DNA from: a virus
Direction: 5' to 3' (one strand)
Length of the DNA stretch: 64,000 nucleotides
IMG/VR virus record: IMGVR_UViG_3300025853_000070
Coordinates: 1-64,000 of that record
Part shown: positions 1 through 7,700 of the stretch, one piece after another
Numbering within the stretch: the first letter of the stretch is position 1
Layout of the letters: every line of letters begins with the position of its first letter
Notes under the pieces: model-generated
Databases searched by the model: none
What the model was told of the DNA's origin: nothing
What the model saw: only the letters and a program-made list of their open reading frames with translations
Program-made: the position numbers and the translations under genes

Positions 1-1
1 A

Positions 2-310
2 ATAGTAACACCAGATCTTAGAGATCGCTTTGTAGTTGGTGCTGCGACTACTCTTACGGTTAATAGTACTGATTATCCTGCAACAAATATTACCGGCACT
101 GGAACAACAATTGGTGGTAGTAAAGACGCAGTTGTCGTAAGTCATAGTCACGGTTTACCCAGCTATGTGAGTAATCTAGGTAATGAAAGTATATTAATGA
201 CCACCGTCGGTGTGGGTGATGGACACACAACAAGAACTGCAGGTGAATCTGGAACAAACAAAAACCTCCCACCATACTATGCACTTGCCTATATTATGAG
301 AGTTTCCTAG
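2..310 (+). CDS. Tail fibre / collar-domain protein, C-terminal part (5' end outside window)
   Basis: The frame is open from the window edge and ends at the TAG at 308-310, giving the last 102 residues. It shows the features of phage tail-collar and fibre-tip domains: PDLRDRFVVGA near the start, a metal-ligand-like SHSH motif in the middle, and a closing NLPPYYALAYIMR. This C-terminal signature is typical of T4 gp12-like and related fibre proteins, where paired His residues coordinate metal in the trimer. The gene ends 2 nt before the next start, so both adhesin-like proteins are probably co-transcribed. The full length and N-terminal attachment domain cannot be seen. Confidence 0.85.
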   Translation: MVTPDLRDRFVVGAATTLTVNSTDYPATNITGTGTTIGGSKDAVVVSHSHGLPSYVSNLGNESILMTTVGVGDGHTTRTAGESGTNKNLPPYYALAYIMRVS

Positions 311-312
311 AC

Positions 313-1884
313 ATGGCAGAAAATTATATCAGAACAACAAACTTTTGGAGTACCATTAAAGATACTTATATAAAACATAATGGTGTCTGGGAAAGAGTTA
401 ATAAGCAATATATTAAAGAAGATGGTGCATGGAAACAAATTTTTGATGTGACTACAGACTTATTTTTATTGGAAATTGGAAGTACAAGTTCTACAACTTA
501 TAATTCATGCACAAGTTCAAGAACTACTCATGCAACTTTTGACAGAGAAGGGAATATTCTTGTCGGAGTTGTTAACTATTATCACGACTCTACTCGCGAT
601 AAAGTTCCTTTTATTAGCAAATGGTCTAGAACCGGAGAACTTATTTGGGAACAATCTTTTGACACAACTCAAGACTGTACCACTTCTTTGATAGACACCG
701 ACAGTGATAATAACATTTACTATTTTGTCCAAGAAGAATATTCTAGTTCAAGAATGTATAAGTTATCAAAAACTGATGGTTCGATTATTTGGCAACGATT
801 ATATGCTAGTATCACTGGGGTATATGAATTCGCAATTACTGGAAATGATGATGTAATACTAAGCGGAAATACTGCTTACTATGATTGTTCTCAAAGTAGG
901 ACAAGATATGTACATAAAAAGATATCAACATCCGATGGGACTATAATCAGTAATGGGGGGGGATATCCCGGAAATTCTTGTCTTTCTGGAGCAGGATCCA
1001 TGGCTACCATAACTACGGACGGTACAAGTTTTTATGGTGGTGGTTATGGAGGATATACAAATAGTCCTTATGTATCGCAGGCAATATTTGGAACTCTCAC
1101 GAAATTGAATAGTAGTAATACTGTAACTATACATAGAACTAATTACTCATCTCCTGGTGTAAATTCAAACATATTTCCATATGGTATTTGGGCAAATATG
1201 ACTAGTTTAACAAATAGAACCCCATCAAGTATAGGGCACTCGGTAATGATATATCAATATTATGGTGGTTATACAAACGATATTGTATTTTTGGATTCCA
1301 ATCTTCTTCAAGTTTCTAATTACAAGTATAGAATCGAAGATTCGGATAGACCTTCTCCATATTGGGCTCTTTTATCTCATGATACTTTTGCATATCGTGA
1401 TGGTATAGTTTATGGTGCTGTTATATCAACTAAAAGTATCATTAATATTTTTGCAATGAGTAGTTATGGAAGCATATTGTGGAATAATAAACTGGAAGGA
1501 GTTACTAGTGGTGCTACAACATATGAGGTAGGATTAAATTCAACAACGAATACTTCCAATATTTGTAGAATTGAATATCAAGATGGTAAAATTATTTTAG
1601 TTACTGTTTCTGCTAATAGTACTTCAGCAATAGATGGTAATTTTTCTGGAAATGTTATTCAGGTATGGAAATTGCCAGCAGAACAGATGACAGATACTGT
1701 TACATTTGGTGACGGTTCTTATGAATATAAACCATCAACGGCAATAACATTAGTGACAGGAGGAGGAGCTTCTTATGGAGCTGGATTTCCTGGATTGGCG
1801 GGTGGAGGTTACGGTGGTGACAGTGAAACTGCAAGAAGTAATTTATCCATTGATATTGATTATTATAGATACATTAATGAATAA
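313..1884 (+). CDS. Putative tail fibre/adhesin protein with beta-propeller-like repeats
   Basis: A 523-residue protein with an ATG start 2 nt after the preceding fibre gene. The first 45 residues hold two similar YIKHNGVWERV / YIKEDGAWKQI units, a motif seen at the head of many phage structural proteins. The body has repeated strand-rich units such as ISKWSRTGELIWEQSFD and MYKLSKTDGSIIWQR, which resemble PQQ/WD-type propeller blades. The C-terminus has a glycine-rich stretch (about residues 485-505). I infer a host-recognition protein from position and composition. No enzymatic motif is visible and the propeller call is by pattern only. Confidence 0.6.
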   Translation: MAENYIRTTNFWSTIKDTYIKHNGVWERVNKQYIKEDGAWKQIFDVTTDLFLLEIGSTSSTTYNSCTSSRTTHATFDREGNILVGVVNYYHDSTRDKVPFISKWSRTGELIWEQSFDTTQDCTTSLIDTDSDNNIYYFVQEEYSSSRMYKLSKTDGSIIWQRLYASITGVYEFAITGNDDVILSGNTAYYDCSQSRTRYVHKKISTSDGTIISNGGGYPGNSCLSGAGSMATITTDGTSFYGGGYGGYTNSPYVSQAIFGTLTKLNSSNTVTIHRTNYSSPGVNSNIFPYGIWANMTSLTNRTPSSIGHSVMIYQYYGGYTNDIVFLDSNLLQVSNYKYRIEDSDRPSPYWALLSHDTFAYRDGIVYGAVISTKSIINIFAMSSYGSILWNNKLEGVTSGATTYEVGLNSTTNTSNICRIEYQDGKIILVTVSANSTSAIDGNFSGNVIQVWKLPAEQMTDTVTFGDGSYEYKPSTAITLVTGGGASYGAGFPGLAGGGYGGDSETARSNLSIDIDYYRYINE

Positions 1885-1896
1885 GATAATAAAAAA

Positions 1897-2100
1897 ATGT
1901 TAGATATTCATATTCTAGATTCAAGTCTTTCCAAAAAATGTATGAAAATTATTGAGGAGAGAACCAACAATAATAATATTGGATATATTGGTTCAGAGTA
2001 TTTGATAGAGTTATTTAAAAATTTAACTGAGGATAATTTGGAAGAAACTGCTCAAGTTATCATCGATGAGGCAAATAGAATCGCCAATTCGAACCAATAA
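1897..2100 (+). CDS. Small hypothetical protein
   Basis: A 67-residue predicted helical protein that starts 12 nt after the adhesin gene, with an A-rich leader and no strong ribosome-binding site. It has no recognised domain. Its position at the end of the fibre pair and before a new sigma70-type promoter suggests it is the last gene of that transcript. Confidence 0.6.
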   Translation: MLDIHILDSSLSKKCMKIIEERTNNNNIGYIGSEYLIELFKNLTEDNLEETAQVIIDEANRIANSNQ

Positions 2101-2119
2101 TCCAACTGGCACAGACCCC

Positions 2120-2148
2120 TTGACCACCCGGTCCAGATGCCCTATAAT
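2120..2148 (+). promoter_or_regulatory. Consensus sigma70-type promoter (TTGACC, 17 bp, TATAAT)
   Basis: TTGACC at 2120-2125 and TATAAT at 2143-2148 are separated by exactly 17 bp. The ATG of the next small gene is 29 nt downstream of the -10. The leader (TAATCAA.GGAACA) recurs before the gene at 17535, so this is a repeated promoter-leader unit of host type. Confidence 0.8.
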
Positions 2149-2171
2149 ATGGGGGTAATCAACGGAACAGC

Positions 2172-2366
2172 ATGAACGAGTACGTCAAAGGCATCGTGAT
2201 CGACATTTGCTCTCGCTCTTTCCTTCTGCTCAGCAGCGAAGGAGATGAGAAGTTCGTAGAGTGCGATACTGTCGATCAATTTATGAATGTCCTCGAAGTT
2301 GTAACTGCCAATTTGGAAGAAGATCAGATTGAATATGCGGACCTTGCAATTTGTGAAAAGGTGTGA
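2172..2366 (+). CDS. Small hypothetical protein
   Basis: A 64-residue acidic protein (MNEYVKGIVIDICSRSFLLL at the start). It follows a consensus promoter with a short leader, so expression by unmodified host RNA polymerase is likely. No family recognised. It precedes a small antitoxin-like gene. Confidence 0.65.
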   Translation: MNEYVKGIVIDICSRSFLLLSSEGDEKFVECDTVDQFMNVLEVVTANLEEDQIEYADLAICEKV

Positions 2367-2392
2367 TATACTTAACCTAAATAAACTCAACG

Positions 2393-2560
2393 ATGAAAAT
2401 CTACACTGTGGATCACTGGCAAGAACATTGGGACGAACTGATCTCCAGAGTTGAAGGTGGAGAGCAAATAGGGATCTCAAACGGAGATAACATAGCAGTC
2501 ATGATACCAGCAGACGACGAATTATTACGAATATACACAGAACATAACGAAGGGTCTTGA
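2393..2560 (+). CDS. Phd/YefM-like antitoxin protein, apparently without a partner toxin
   Basis: A 55-residue ORF starting MKIYTVDHWQEHWDELISRV and continuing with EGGEQIGISNGDNIAVMIPADDE. This matches the compact N-terminal fold of Phd/YefM antitoxins, which bind DNA and fold as dimers: a start strand, an amphipathic helix, then a GE.I.I...... .AVMIP hairpin. The usual C-terminal toxin-binding tail is very short. No Doc/RelE-like toxin ORF lies next to it; the next elements are a tRNA promoter, tRNAs and an HNH gene. The family call rests on motif resemblance only. Confidence 0.65.
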   Translation: MKIYTVDHWQEHWDELISRVEGGEQIGISNGDNIAVMIPADDELLRIYTEHNEGS

Positions 2561-2586
2561 CAACAGCATCTCAGGTCTGCTATAAT
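2557..2586 (+). promoter_or_regulatory. Sigma70-type promoter for tRNA genes (TTGACA, 18 bp, TATAAT)
   Basis: TTGACA at 2557-2562 overlaps the end of the antitoxin-like gene, and TATAAT is at 2581-2586 with an 18-bp spacer. Transcription would begin about 2593, about ten bases before the first tRNA. Confidence 0.8.
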
Positions 2587-2603
2587 TGACCTGACACTCA
2601 TTA

Positions 2604-2691
2604 GGAAGTGAGACTTGGTAGTCAGAGTCGCCTTATAAGCGATTTGCGCCAGATTAGCGCCTTTGAGATGGTTCGAATCCATCCACTTCTA
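2604..2691 (+). tRNA. tRNA with long variable arm, anticodon reads UAU (Ile codon AUA)
   Basis: An 88-nt cloverleaf. The acceptor stem GGAAGTG (2604-2610) pairs with CACTTCT (2684-2690, one G-U), followed by discriminator A. The anticodon stem GTCGC/GCGAT (2627-2631, 2639-2643) closes a 7-nt loop CTTATAA with TAT at 34-36. The T arm is GATGG-TTCGAAT-CCATC. Between anticodon and T stems lies a long variable arm with a GCGC/GCGC stem, normally a class II trait (Leu, Ser, Tyr). The D arm is weak (at most about 3 bp) and position 8 is A, so identity and function are uncertain. Confidence 0.6.
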
Positions 2692-2711
2692 TTCCACTTT
2701 ATGTGGTTTTT

Positions 2712-2782
2712 GGGCGGGTACTTTAATGGTAAAAGAGGCTCCTTATAAGGGCTCAATCGGGGTTCAATTCCCCGTCCGCTTA
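2712..2782 (+). tRNA. tRNA-Ile (anticodon UAU), class I, Gly-like body
   Basis: A 71-nt cloverleaf. The acceptor GGGCGGG pairs with TCCGCTT (three G-U pairs). The D stem is CTTT/AAAG, the anticodon stem GGCTC/GGGCT closes CTTATAA with TAT at 2744-2746, and the T arm is CGGGG-TTCAATT-CCCCG, then discriminator A. The D-arm segment TTTAATGGTAAAA closely resembles bacterial tRNA-Gly, suggesting an anticodon change in a Gly-type body. It would read AUA, a codon common in this A+T-rich genome. The actual charging cannot be determined from sequence. Confidence 0.8.
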
Positions 2783-2798
2783 TTTTTAACAAAACTCA

Positions 2799-2806
2799 TA
2801 TAAATA
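2799..2806 (+). promoter_or_regulatory. T4-type late promoter motif TATAAATA
   Basis: TATAAATA lies 24 nt upstream of the HNH gene at 2830, the normal placement of a T4-family late promoter. Confidence 0.55.
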
Positions 2807-2829
2807 AATAGGACTGTCCTATTATAAGT

Positions 2830-3459
2830 ATGAGTTGTAGAAAAGAGGGTTTGTTTGATAAGCACCATATTATACCCAAATATATGGGTGGATCAGATGA
2901 TTTTGAGAATTTAGTTACAGTATCAAGAACTTGCCATACGATGTTTCATTATTGCAATTGGCGTTTATGGAATAATAAGGAAGATTATGTTGCTTATAAG
3001 GGACTATCATCTCAAATATCAAAACAGGATATTATTAAAGTAACTGCAAGTATTGGCGGAAAAAAATGCTATAAAAATAAAACGGGATTATTTTCTTTAA
3101 CTGAAAAAGAAAAGAAACAAGCATCCTCGAAAGGTGGTAAAAAAGCAGGAAAATATATGTCCCAATCAATGTGGATTAATAATGGGATAGAAAATAAGAG
3201 AGTGTTGAAAACTAATACATTGCCAGATGGTTGGATCAAGGGAAAAGTTAAAAAGAAAAAAAGAAAAAGATATGGAAGAAGCTGGGATGAATATATCAAT
3301 ACTTTTAGTGAGGAATATGAAAAAAGAATTAAATATCTTGATAAAATTGACTTGACAAAATGGGGAATTAAAACTATAATTGCTAATGACTGGGGGGTTT
3401 CAAGAACCCAAGTAAATAGGTTTATCAAAAAACACTATTTACCTATAACCAGCACTTGA
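2830..3459 (+). CDS. HNH homing endonuclease
   Basis: A 209-residue protein with an N-terminal HNH core: HHIIP at residues 12-16, the central Asn27 in FENLV, and H36/H40 in the TCHTMFH segment. This is a His-Me finger nuclease used by freestanding homing endonucleases. The middle is lysine-rich (KKKKRKR near residue 138-145). The C-terminus WGVSRTQVNRFIKKH resembles a helix-turn-helix that would set target specificity. It sits between tRNA genes in a cluster with a second HNH gene, a typical location for tRNA-linked homing. Its stop is just ahead of the promoter of the third tRNA. Confidence 0.9.
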   Translation: MSCRKEGLFDKHHIIPKYMGGSDDFENLVTVSRTCHTMFHYCNWRLWNNKEDYVAYKGLSSQISKQDIIKVTASIGGKKCYKNKTGLFSLTEKEKKQASSKGGKKAGKYMSQSMWINNGIENKRVLKTNTLPDGWIKGKVKKKKRKRYGRSWDEYINTFSEEYEKRIKYLDKIDLTKWGIKTIIANDWGVSRTQVNRFIKKHYLPITST

Positions 3460-3484
3460 CCATTAACACTCTTTGAGTTATAAT
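3456..3484 (+). promoter_or_regulatory. Consensus sigma70-type promoter for tRNA-Leu (TTGACC, 17 bp, TATAAT)
   Basis: TTGACC at 3456-3461 and TATAAT at 3479-3484 have a 17-bp spacer. The -35 begins inside the last codons of the HNH gene. The product would contain the partial tRNA copy and then the complete tRNA. Confidence 0.8.
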
Positions 3485-3496
3485 GGTCTCATATCA

Positions 3497-3531
3497 CGGG
3501 AGTGTATTCCAACAGGCAGAGAAACCTGCAC
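3497..3531 (+). pseudogene. 5'-half tRNA remnant (duplicate D arm)
   Basis: The segment ATTCCAACAGGCAGAGA repeats, with one mismatch, the D-arm sequence AATCCAACAGGCAGAGA of the complete tRNA 40 nt downstream. It is preceded by a possible acceptor strand CGGGAGTG. No matching anticodon or T arm follows before the intact gene starts, so this looks like a truncated tandem copy. Confidence 0.5.
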
Positions 3532-3535
3532 CTAT

Positions 3536-3609
3536 GCCCGCATAATCCAACAGGCAGAGATAGGGAGCTTAAAACTCCTCCAGTGTCGGTTCGAATCCGA
3601 CTGCGGGTA
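3536..3609 (+). tRNA. tRNA with anticodon UAA (Leu, codon UUA) but short variable loop
   Basis: A 74-nt cloverleaf. The acceptor GCCCGCA pairs with TGCGGGT (one G-U), then A. The D stem has 3 bp (ATC/GAT). The anticodon stem GGGAG/CTCCT closes CTTAAAA with TAA at 3570-3572. The T arm is GTCGG-TTCGAAT-CCGAC. The variable loop is only about five bases, whereas bacterial tRNA-Leu normally has a long arm. UUA is frequent in this genome. Leu identity is inferred from the anticodon alone. Confidence 0.85.
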
Positions 3610-3661
3610 TTTTGTAAAACGCAACTTTTACTAAATAGTATTGCGTATACCGTTTTTAAGA

Positions 3662-4123
3662 ATGGGACAATATAGAAACTATACAGACGAAGATTTTATA
3701 GAAGCTTGGACTACTAGTGGATCTATAAGACAAGTTCTTGGAAAACTTGGATTGGTAGAAGCTGGTGGAAATTATTCTTGTGCTAAAAAAAGAGCAGATG
3801 CTTTGGGATTAACAAAAGAGCATATGCACGGAAAAGTGTGGAATAAGGGAAAGAAAGTTGGACCAAAAAGACCAGTTGAAGAATATTTGTCAAATCAAAG
3901 ATCTATTCAATCATATAAGCTCAAAAATCGCCTATTAGCAGAAGGTCTCAAACAGCACAAGTGTGAATGTTGTGGTATAACTGAATGGAATGGAAAACCA
4001 GCACCAATAGAGATTGACCATATTGACGGAAACAAGTATAATAACACCATACAAAACCTCCGCATTTTGTGTCCTAATTGTCATGCACAGACAGACACTT
4101 ATCGGGGCAAAAATAAGAAATAA
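3662..4123 (+). CDS. Zinc-finger HNH endonuclease
   Basis: A 153-residue protein using the ATG at 3662; an in-frame TTG at 3641 is less likely. The C-terminal half is a classic zinc-binding HNH: C101-x2-C104, DHIDGN at 119-124 with catalytic His120, then C137-x2-C140-H141. The first 50 residues look like a DNA-binding helix-turn-helix (DEDFIEAW..GSIRQVLGKLGL). With the HNH gene at 2830 it brackets the third tRNA, so both are candidate homing endonucleases associated with the tRNA cluster. Confidence 0.88.
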   Translation: MGQYRNYTDEDFIEAWTTSGSIRQVLGKLGLVEAGGNYSCAKKRADALGLTKEHMHGKVWNKGKKVGPKRPVEEYLSNQRSIQSYKLKNRLLAEGLKQHKCECCGITEWNGKPAPIEIDHIDGNKYNNTIQNLRILCPNCHAQTDTYRGKNKK

Positions 4124-4135
4124 ATCAAATAAAAC

Positions 4136-4384
4136 ATGGACGATCTCAAAATCTATTGCGAAACAATGGAAGATCAATCGGAAATGTTTGACTTCATTTA
4201 TATTACCTGCCCTGATGCACAGATTTGCACATGGGAACCTGATGGCGATGATGAGAATCCTGGAACATGGGGCATGTTTGTAGACAATGCTCCCGAAGAC
4301 TTGTGGGATAAGATTATTGAGGAATTTGAAGACTACTTTGACTTTGAGATGGCAATCGGTCCTGGTGATAGAGAGTACCCATAA
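4136..4384 (+). CDS. Small acidic hypothetical protein
   Basis: An 82-residue strongly acidic protein (Asp/Glu dominate, e.g. PDGDDENPGTWG and IIEEFEDYFDFE), starting 12 nt after the HNH gene. No known family recognised. Very acidic small phage proteins sometimes mimic DNA, but nothing here shows that directly. Confidence 0.65.
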   Translation: MDDLKIYCETMEDQSEMFDFIYITCPDAQICTWEPDGDDENPGTWGMFVDNAPEDLWDKIIEEFEDYFDFEMAIGPGDREYP

Positions 4385-4387
4385 ATA
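4380..4387 (+). promoter_or_regulatory. T4-type late promoter-like motif CATAAATA
   Basis: CATAAATA overlaps the stop codon of the preceding gene and lies 19 nt upstream of the next ATG at 4406. Confidence 0.4.
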
Positions 4388-4405
4388 TATCTAAACGGTA
4401 AGTAT

Positions 4406-4723
4406 ATGTCTTACGAATACAGAATCACTAGCGAATACTGTTGGTATGATTGCGAAACCCACAGTATGATAGTGAAGATGTATTTTATAAATGGAATGCC
4501 ATTTACGTTTGATGAGTTAGCAGACGGACAGTTATACGATCAAGACATCATTAAAGAAGCAAAGAAACATAATAGAAGTTATACCCCAGAAGAATTGTAT
4601 AGATCTTCTTTTTATTTGATAGATGAGGAAATGCACCCTATGATATTTCCTGTTCCGTTAGAGAATCCACAAGATATGCCAGATGACTCTGATTATATTT
4701 GTGAGGAAGATTACCTTCCATAA
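4406..4723 (+). CDS. Hypothetical protein
   Basis: A 105-residue acidic protein (MSYEYRITSEYCWYDCETHS at the start) with a proline-rich end. No known domain recognised. It lies directly before the long fibre gene and after a late-type motif, so it may be late expressed. Confidence 0.65.
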   Translation: MSYEYRITSEYCWYDCETHSMIVKMYFINGMPFTFDELADGQLYDQDIIKEAKKHNRSYTPEELYRSSFYLIDEEMHPMIFPVPLENPQDMPDDSDYICEEDYLP

Positions 4724-4726
4724 ATA
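4719..4726 (+). promoter_or_regulatory. T4-type late promoter-like motif CATAAATA
   Basis: CATAAATA spans the stop of the 105-aa gene, 34 nt ahead of the large tail fibre gene at 4760. Placement suits late expression of a structural gene. Confidence 0.5.
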
Positions 4727-4759
4727 AATCATAGAAATAACTCAAGAAGTCATAATACG

Positions 4760-7700
4760 ATGCCTCTGAATAAGTTAGACAATTTTATCAAAAATACTGA
4801 GGGTAGAATCTTATATGTAAATCCAGATGATTTAGATTCTACAGATTCGATTTCAAATGAAGGTAATTCTCTTGCAAGACCTTTTAAGACTATTCAAAGA
4901 GCTCTTTTAGAGGCAGCAAGATTCTCTTATGTTAAAGGAGATAATAATGATATTACAGAAAAAACAACTATCTTACTGTTTCCTGGTGAGCACGTAATTG
5001 ATAATCGACCAGGATTTGCAATATATAATAATAGTGGAGCAAAAGCAGTATCGAGATCTGGTTCAGAGTCTGTTGCATCTACTGTATTTGATCTCAATTT
5101 AAGTACAAATTTTGATCTAACTCAAGAAGATAACATTCTTTATAAATTTAATAGTTATTATGGTGGTGTTATAATTCCAAGAGGAACTTCTATTGTTGGT
5201 CTTGATTTAAGAAAGACAAAGTTAAGACCAAAATATGTTCCAAATCCAACAGATGATACAATAGGAAAGTCTGCTATTTTTAGACTTACAGGTGCATGTT
5301 ATATTTGGCAATTTTCATTATTTGATGCAGATCCTAGTGGAACTGTATATACAAATCCTGACGATTTTGGTTCTGTATATAAAGCAACACCAAACTTCTC
5401 TCACCACAAATTAACATGTTTTGAATTTTGTGACGGTGTAAATAACATTGGATCTTATCCATTAACTGATCTTGATATGTATTATAATAAGGTATCAAAT
5501 GCCTTTAATGCATATCGAAATATTGATCAAAAGTTTCCAGAATCTTCTCTTGGTTTTAGTAAGAAAAATCCAGAATGGGAGATTGTTGGTGCCTTTGCTT
5601 CAGATCCTATTAATATTAGTAATATTATTTCGGGTAATGGATCAACTGCTAATTCTATTGTAACAGTAACAACAGAGACTGATCATGGATTAAACCAAGG
5701 AACTCCTATTAGAATAAGGGGAGTAAGTGGAAGTAATGTTATTGACCCATATAATATTTCCACAACTGTTCAGAACGTAACTGGAGCAAGAACGTTTACA
5801 TATCTGCTTCCCGATTTTAACTCCACACCAAACTTGAACCCAAGTCCAAGTTCAAGTTCTGCAACAGTAACAGTTGAAACTGATACTGTTAATGGTGCTT
5901 CTCCATACATTTTTAATGTCTCTATGCGTTCCGTATGGGGAATGAATGGTTTACATGCCGATGGTAGTAAGGCAGCAGGTTTTAAAAGTACCGTTGTTGC
6001 ACAATTTACTGCTATTTCACTACAAAAAGATGATCGTGCATTTGCAAAATATAATAGTGGATCAAGAGCATACGATAAGATTCCTTATAGTGCTGTAGAT
6101 GGTTCTAAACTTGTTGCAGGAGCATCGGCATCTGGGACGAATAGCACTCAAGTTTATCACCTTGATTCTGGAGCAATTTATCGCCAAGGGTGGGAAACAA
6201 GTCATATTAAGATGTCGAACGATGCCTTCGTTCAGGTAGTTTCTGTATTTGCAATTGGATTTAATAAGCACTTTGATGCAGAAAGTGGAGCTGATGCATC
6301 GATTACAAACTCCAACTCCAACTTTGGTCAATTATCATTGATCTCTGACGGATTTAAAAAAGAAGCATTTGCAAAAGACAATAATGCCTTCATTACTAAT
6401 GTAATTCCACCAAGAGCAATTGTATCTTCTGAAGAAAAAGTAGAATGGTTATCGCTTGATGTTGGTGTTACAACATCTGTTGGTATTTCAAGTCATCTTT
6501 ATATTTCAGGATTTACTGCCAAAGATTCTAAACCAACCGCAATTACTCAGGGATTTAGAATTGGTGCAAGAGTTTCTGATAAACTTTATTTTGAAGGAAA
6601 TGGATCGACATTTTCTGCAAACATTTACATGTGTGATAATGAAATCAGTGAAACTGGAATAACAACTGCTTTAGGAACAACAAGCTCTGTAAAAACATAT
6701 AATGTAACTGGAGCACCTTCATCAAACTCATTTACCATTGATTCAAATAATCTTTTAACCGGAGAAAAAGTTCTTATCATCAGTGACGATGGTGATCTTC
6801 CAGAAAATATTAATGCCCATCAAATTTATTATGTGATTAAGGATGGATCAACAAAAATTAAACTTGCATCTTCATATACAAATGCTATTCGTGGAACTGA
6901 AGTTGCCGTAAATGGAGGAACAAATCTTCATATTTTAAGCAGAGTCTCTGATAAAGATTCTGGAGAACTTGGTTCTCCAATTCAATTTGATGCAGAAAAT
7001 AATAATTGGTTTATTCATGTTGATGCCAATAACACCATTTATAGTGCTTTTGATACTGGTGGTACGGCAACATATGGGACCAAAACTGATCTATCATATG
7101 TAAATCGTATTTCTGATGAAAGAAGTTTGGATGAAAAACTTTATAAGGTAAGAGTAGTTGTTCCGAAAGAATTATCAAATGCAAAAGATCCAGAGTCTGC
7201 ATTTGTTCTTCAAGAATCAAGCACTACAGGTGGTCAAGGAAGCACTGATTTTACTCAAACAGTAATTGACGCAACAGATTATAATTTATTAAAAAACCCA
7301 AGATTTATTTCAACATGTAGTGAAAGTAGTGGAAATGTTACTGTAATTACAGAACTTCCTCATAATTTAAATTTGAATGATGTTGTTAATATCAAAAATG
7401 TTAAGAGCAGCACTAATACAACTGGTGAAAATAATTTAGGTTATAATGGAAGATTTGCAGTTACCGGAATTACAAATTCTTTCCAGTTTACATATTCAAC
7501 AACTGATGTTGACGGAAAAGTACACTCTGTAGGAACATTTACAAGTGATGTGAATACTAGAGATCAAAATCTTCCAAGATTTGAAAGAAATGATCTTAGG
7601 TCAAATCTTTATATTTATCGTAATGAAGTTATTTCTCCATATGTTTATAATCAACAGGATGGAGTTTACCACATATATCTTTTGAATGCTGGAACTTCTA

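Noticed and set aside
2142-2480. 112-codon - strand frame over the promoter and the small genes at 2172 and 2393
   Set aside because: It crosses a consensus + strand promoter and two better-supported + strand ORFs; no ribosome-binding site or family features.
2393-2830. A toxin partner for the Phd-like protein
   Set aside because: Only a tRNA promoter and two tRNAs lie between it and the HNH gene, and the HNH protein does not resemble RelE, Doc or other toxins.
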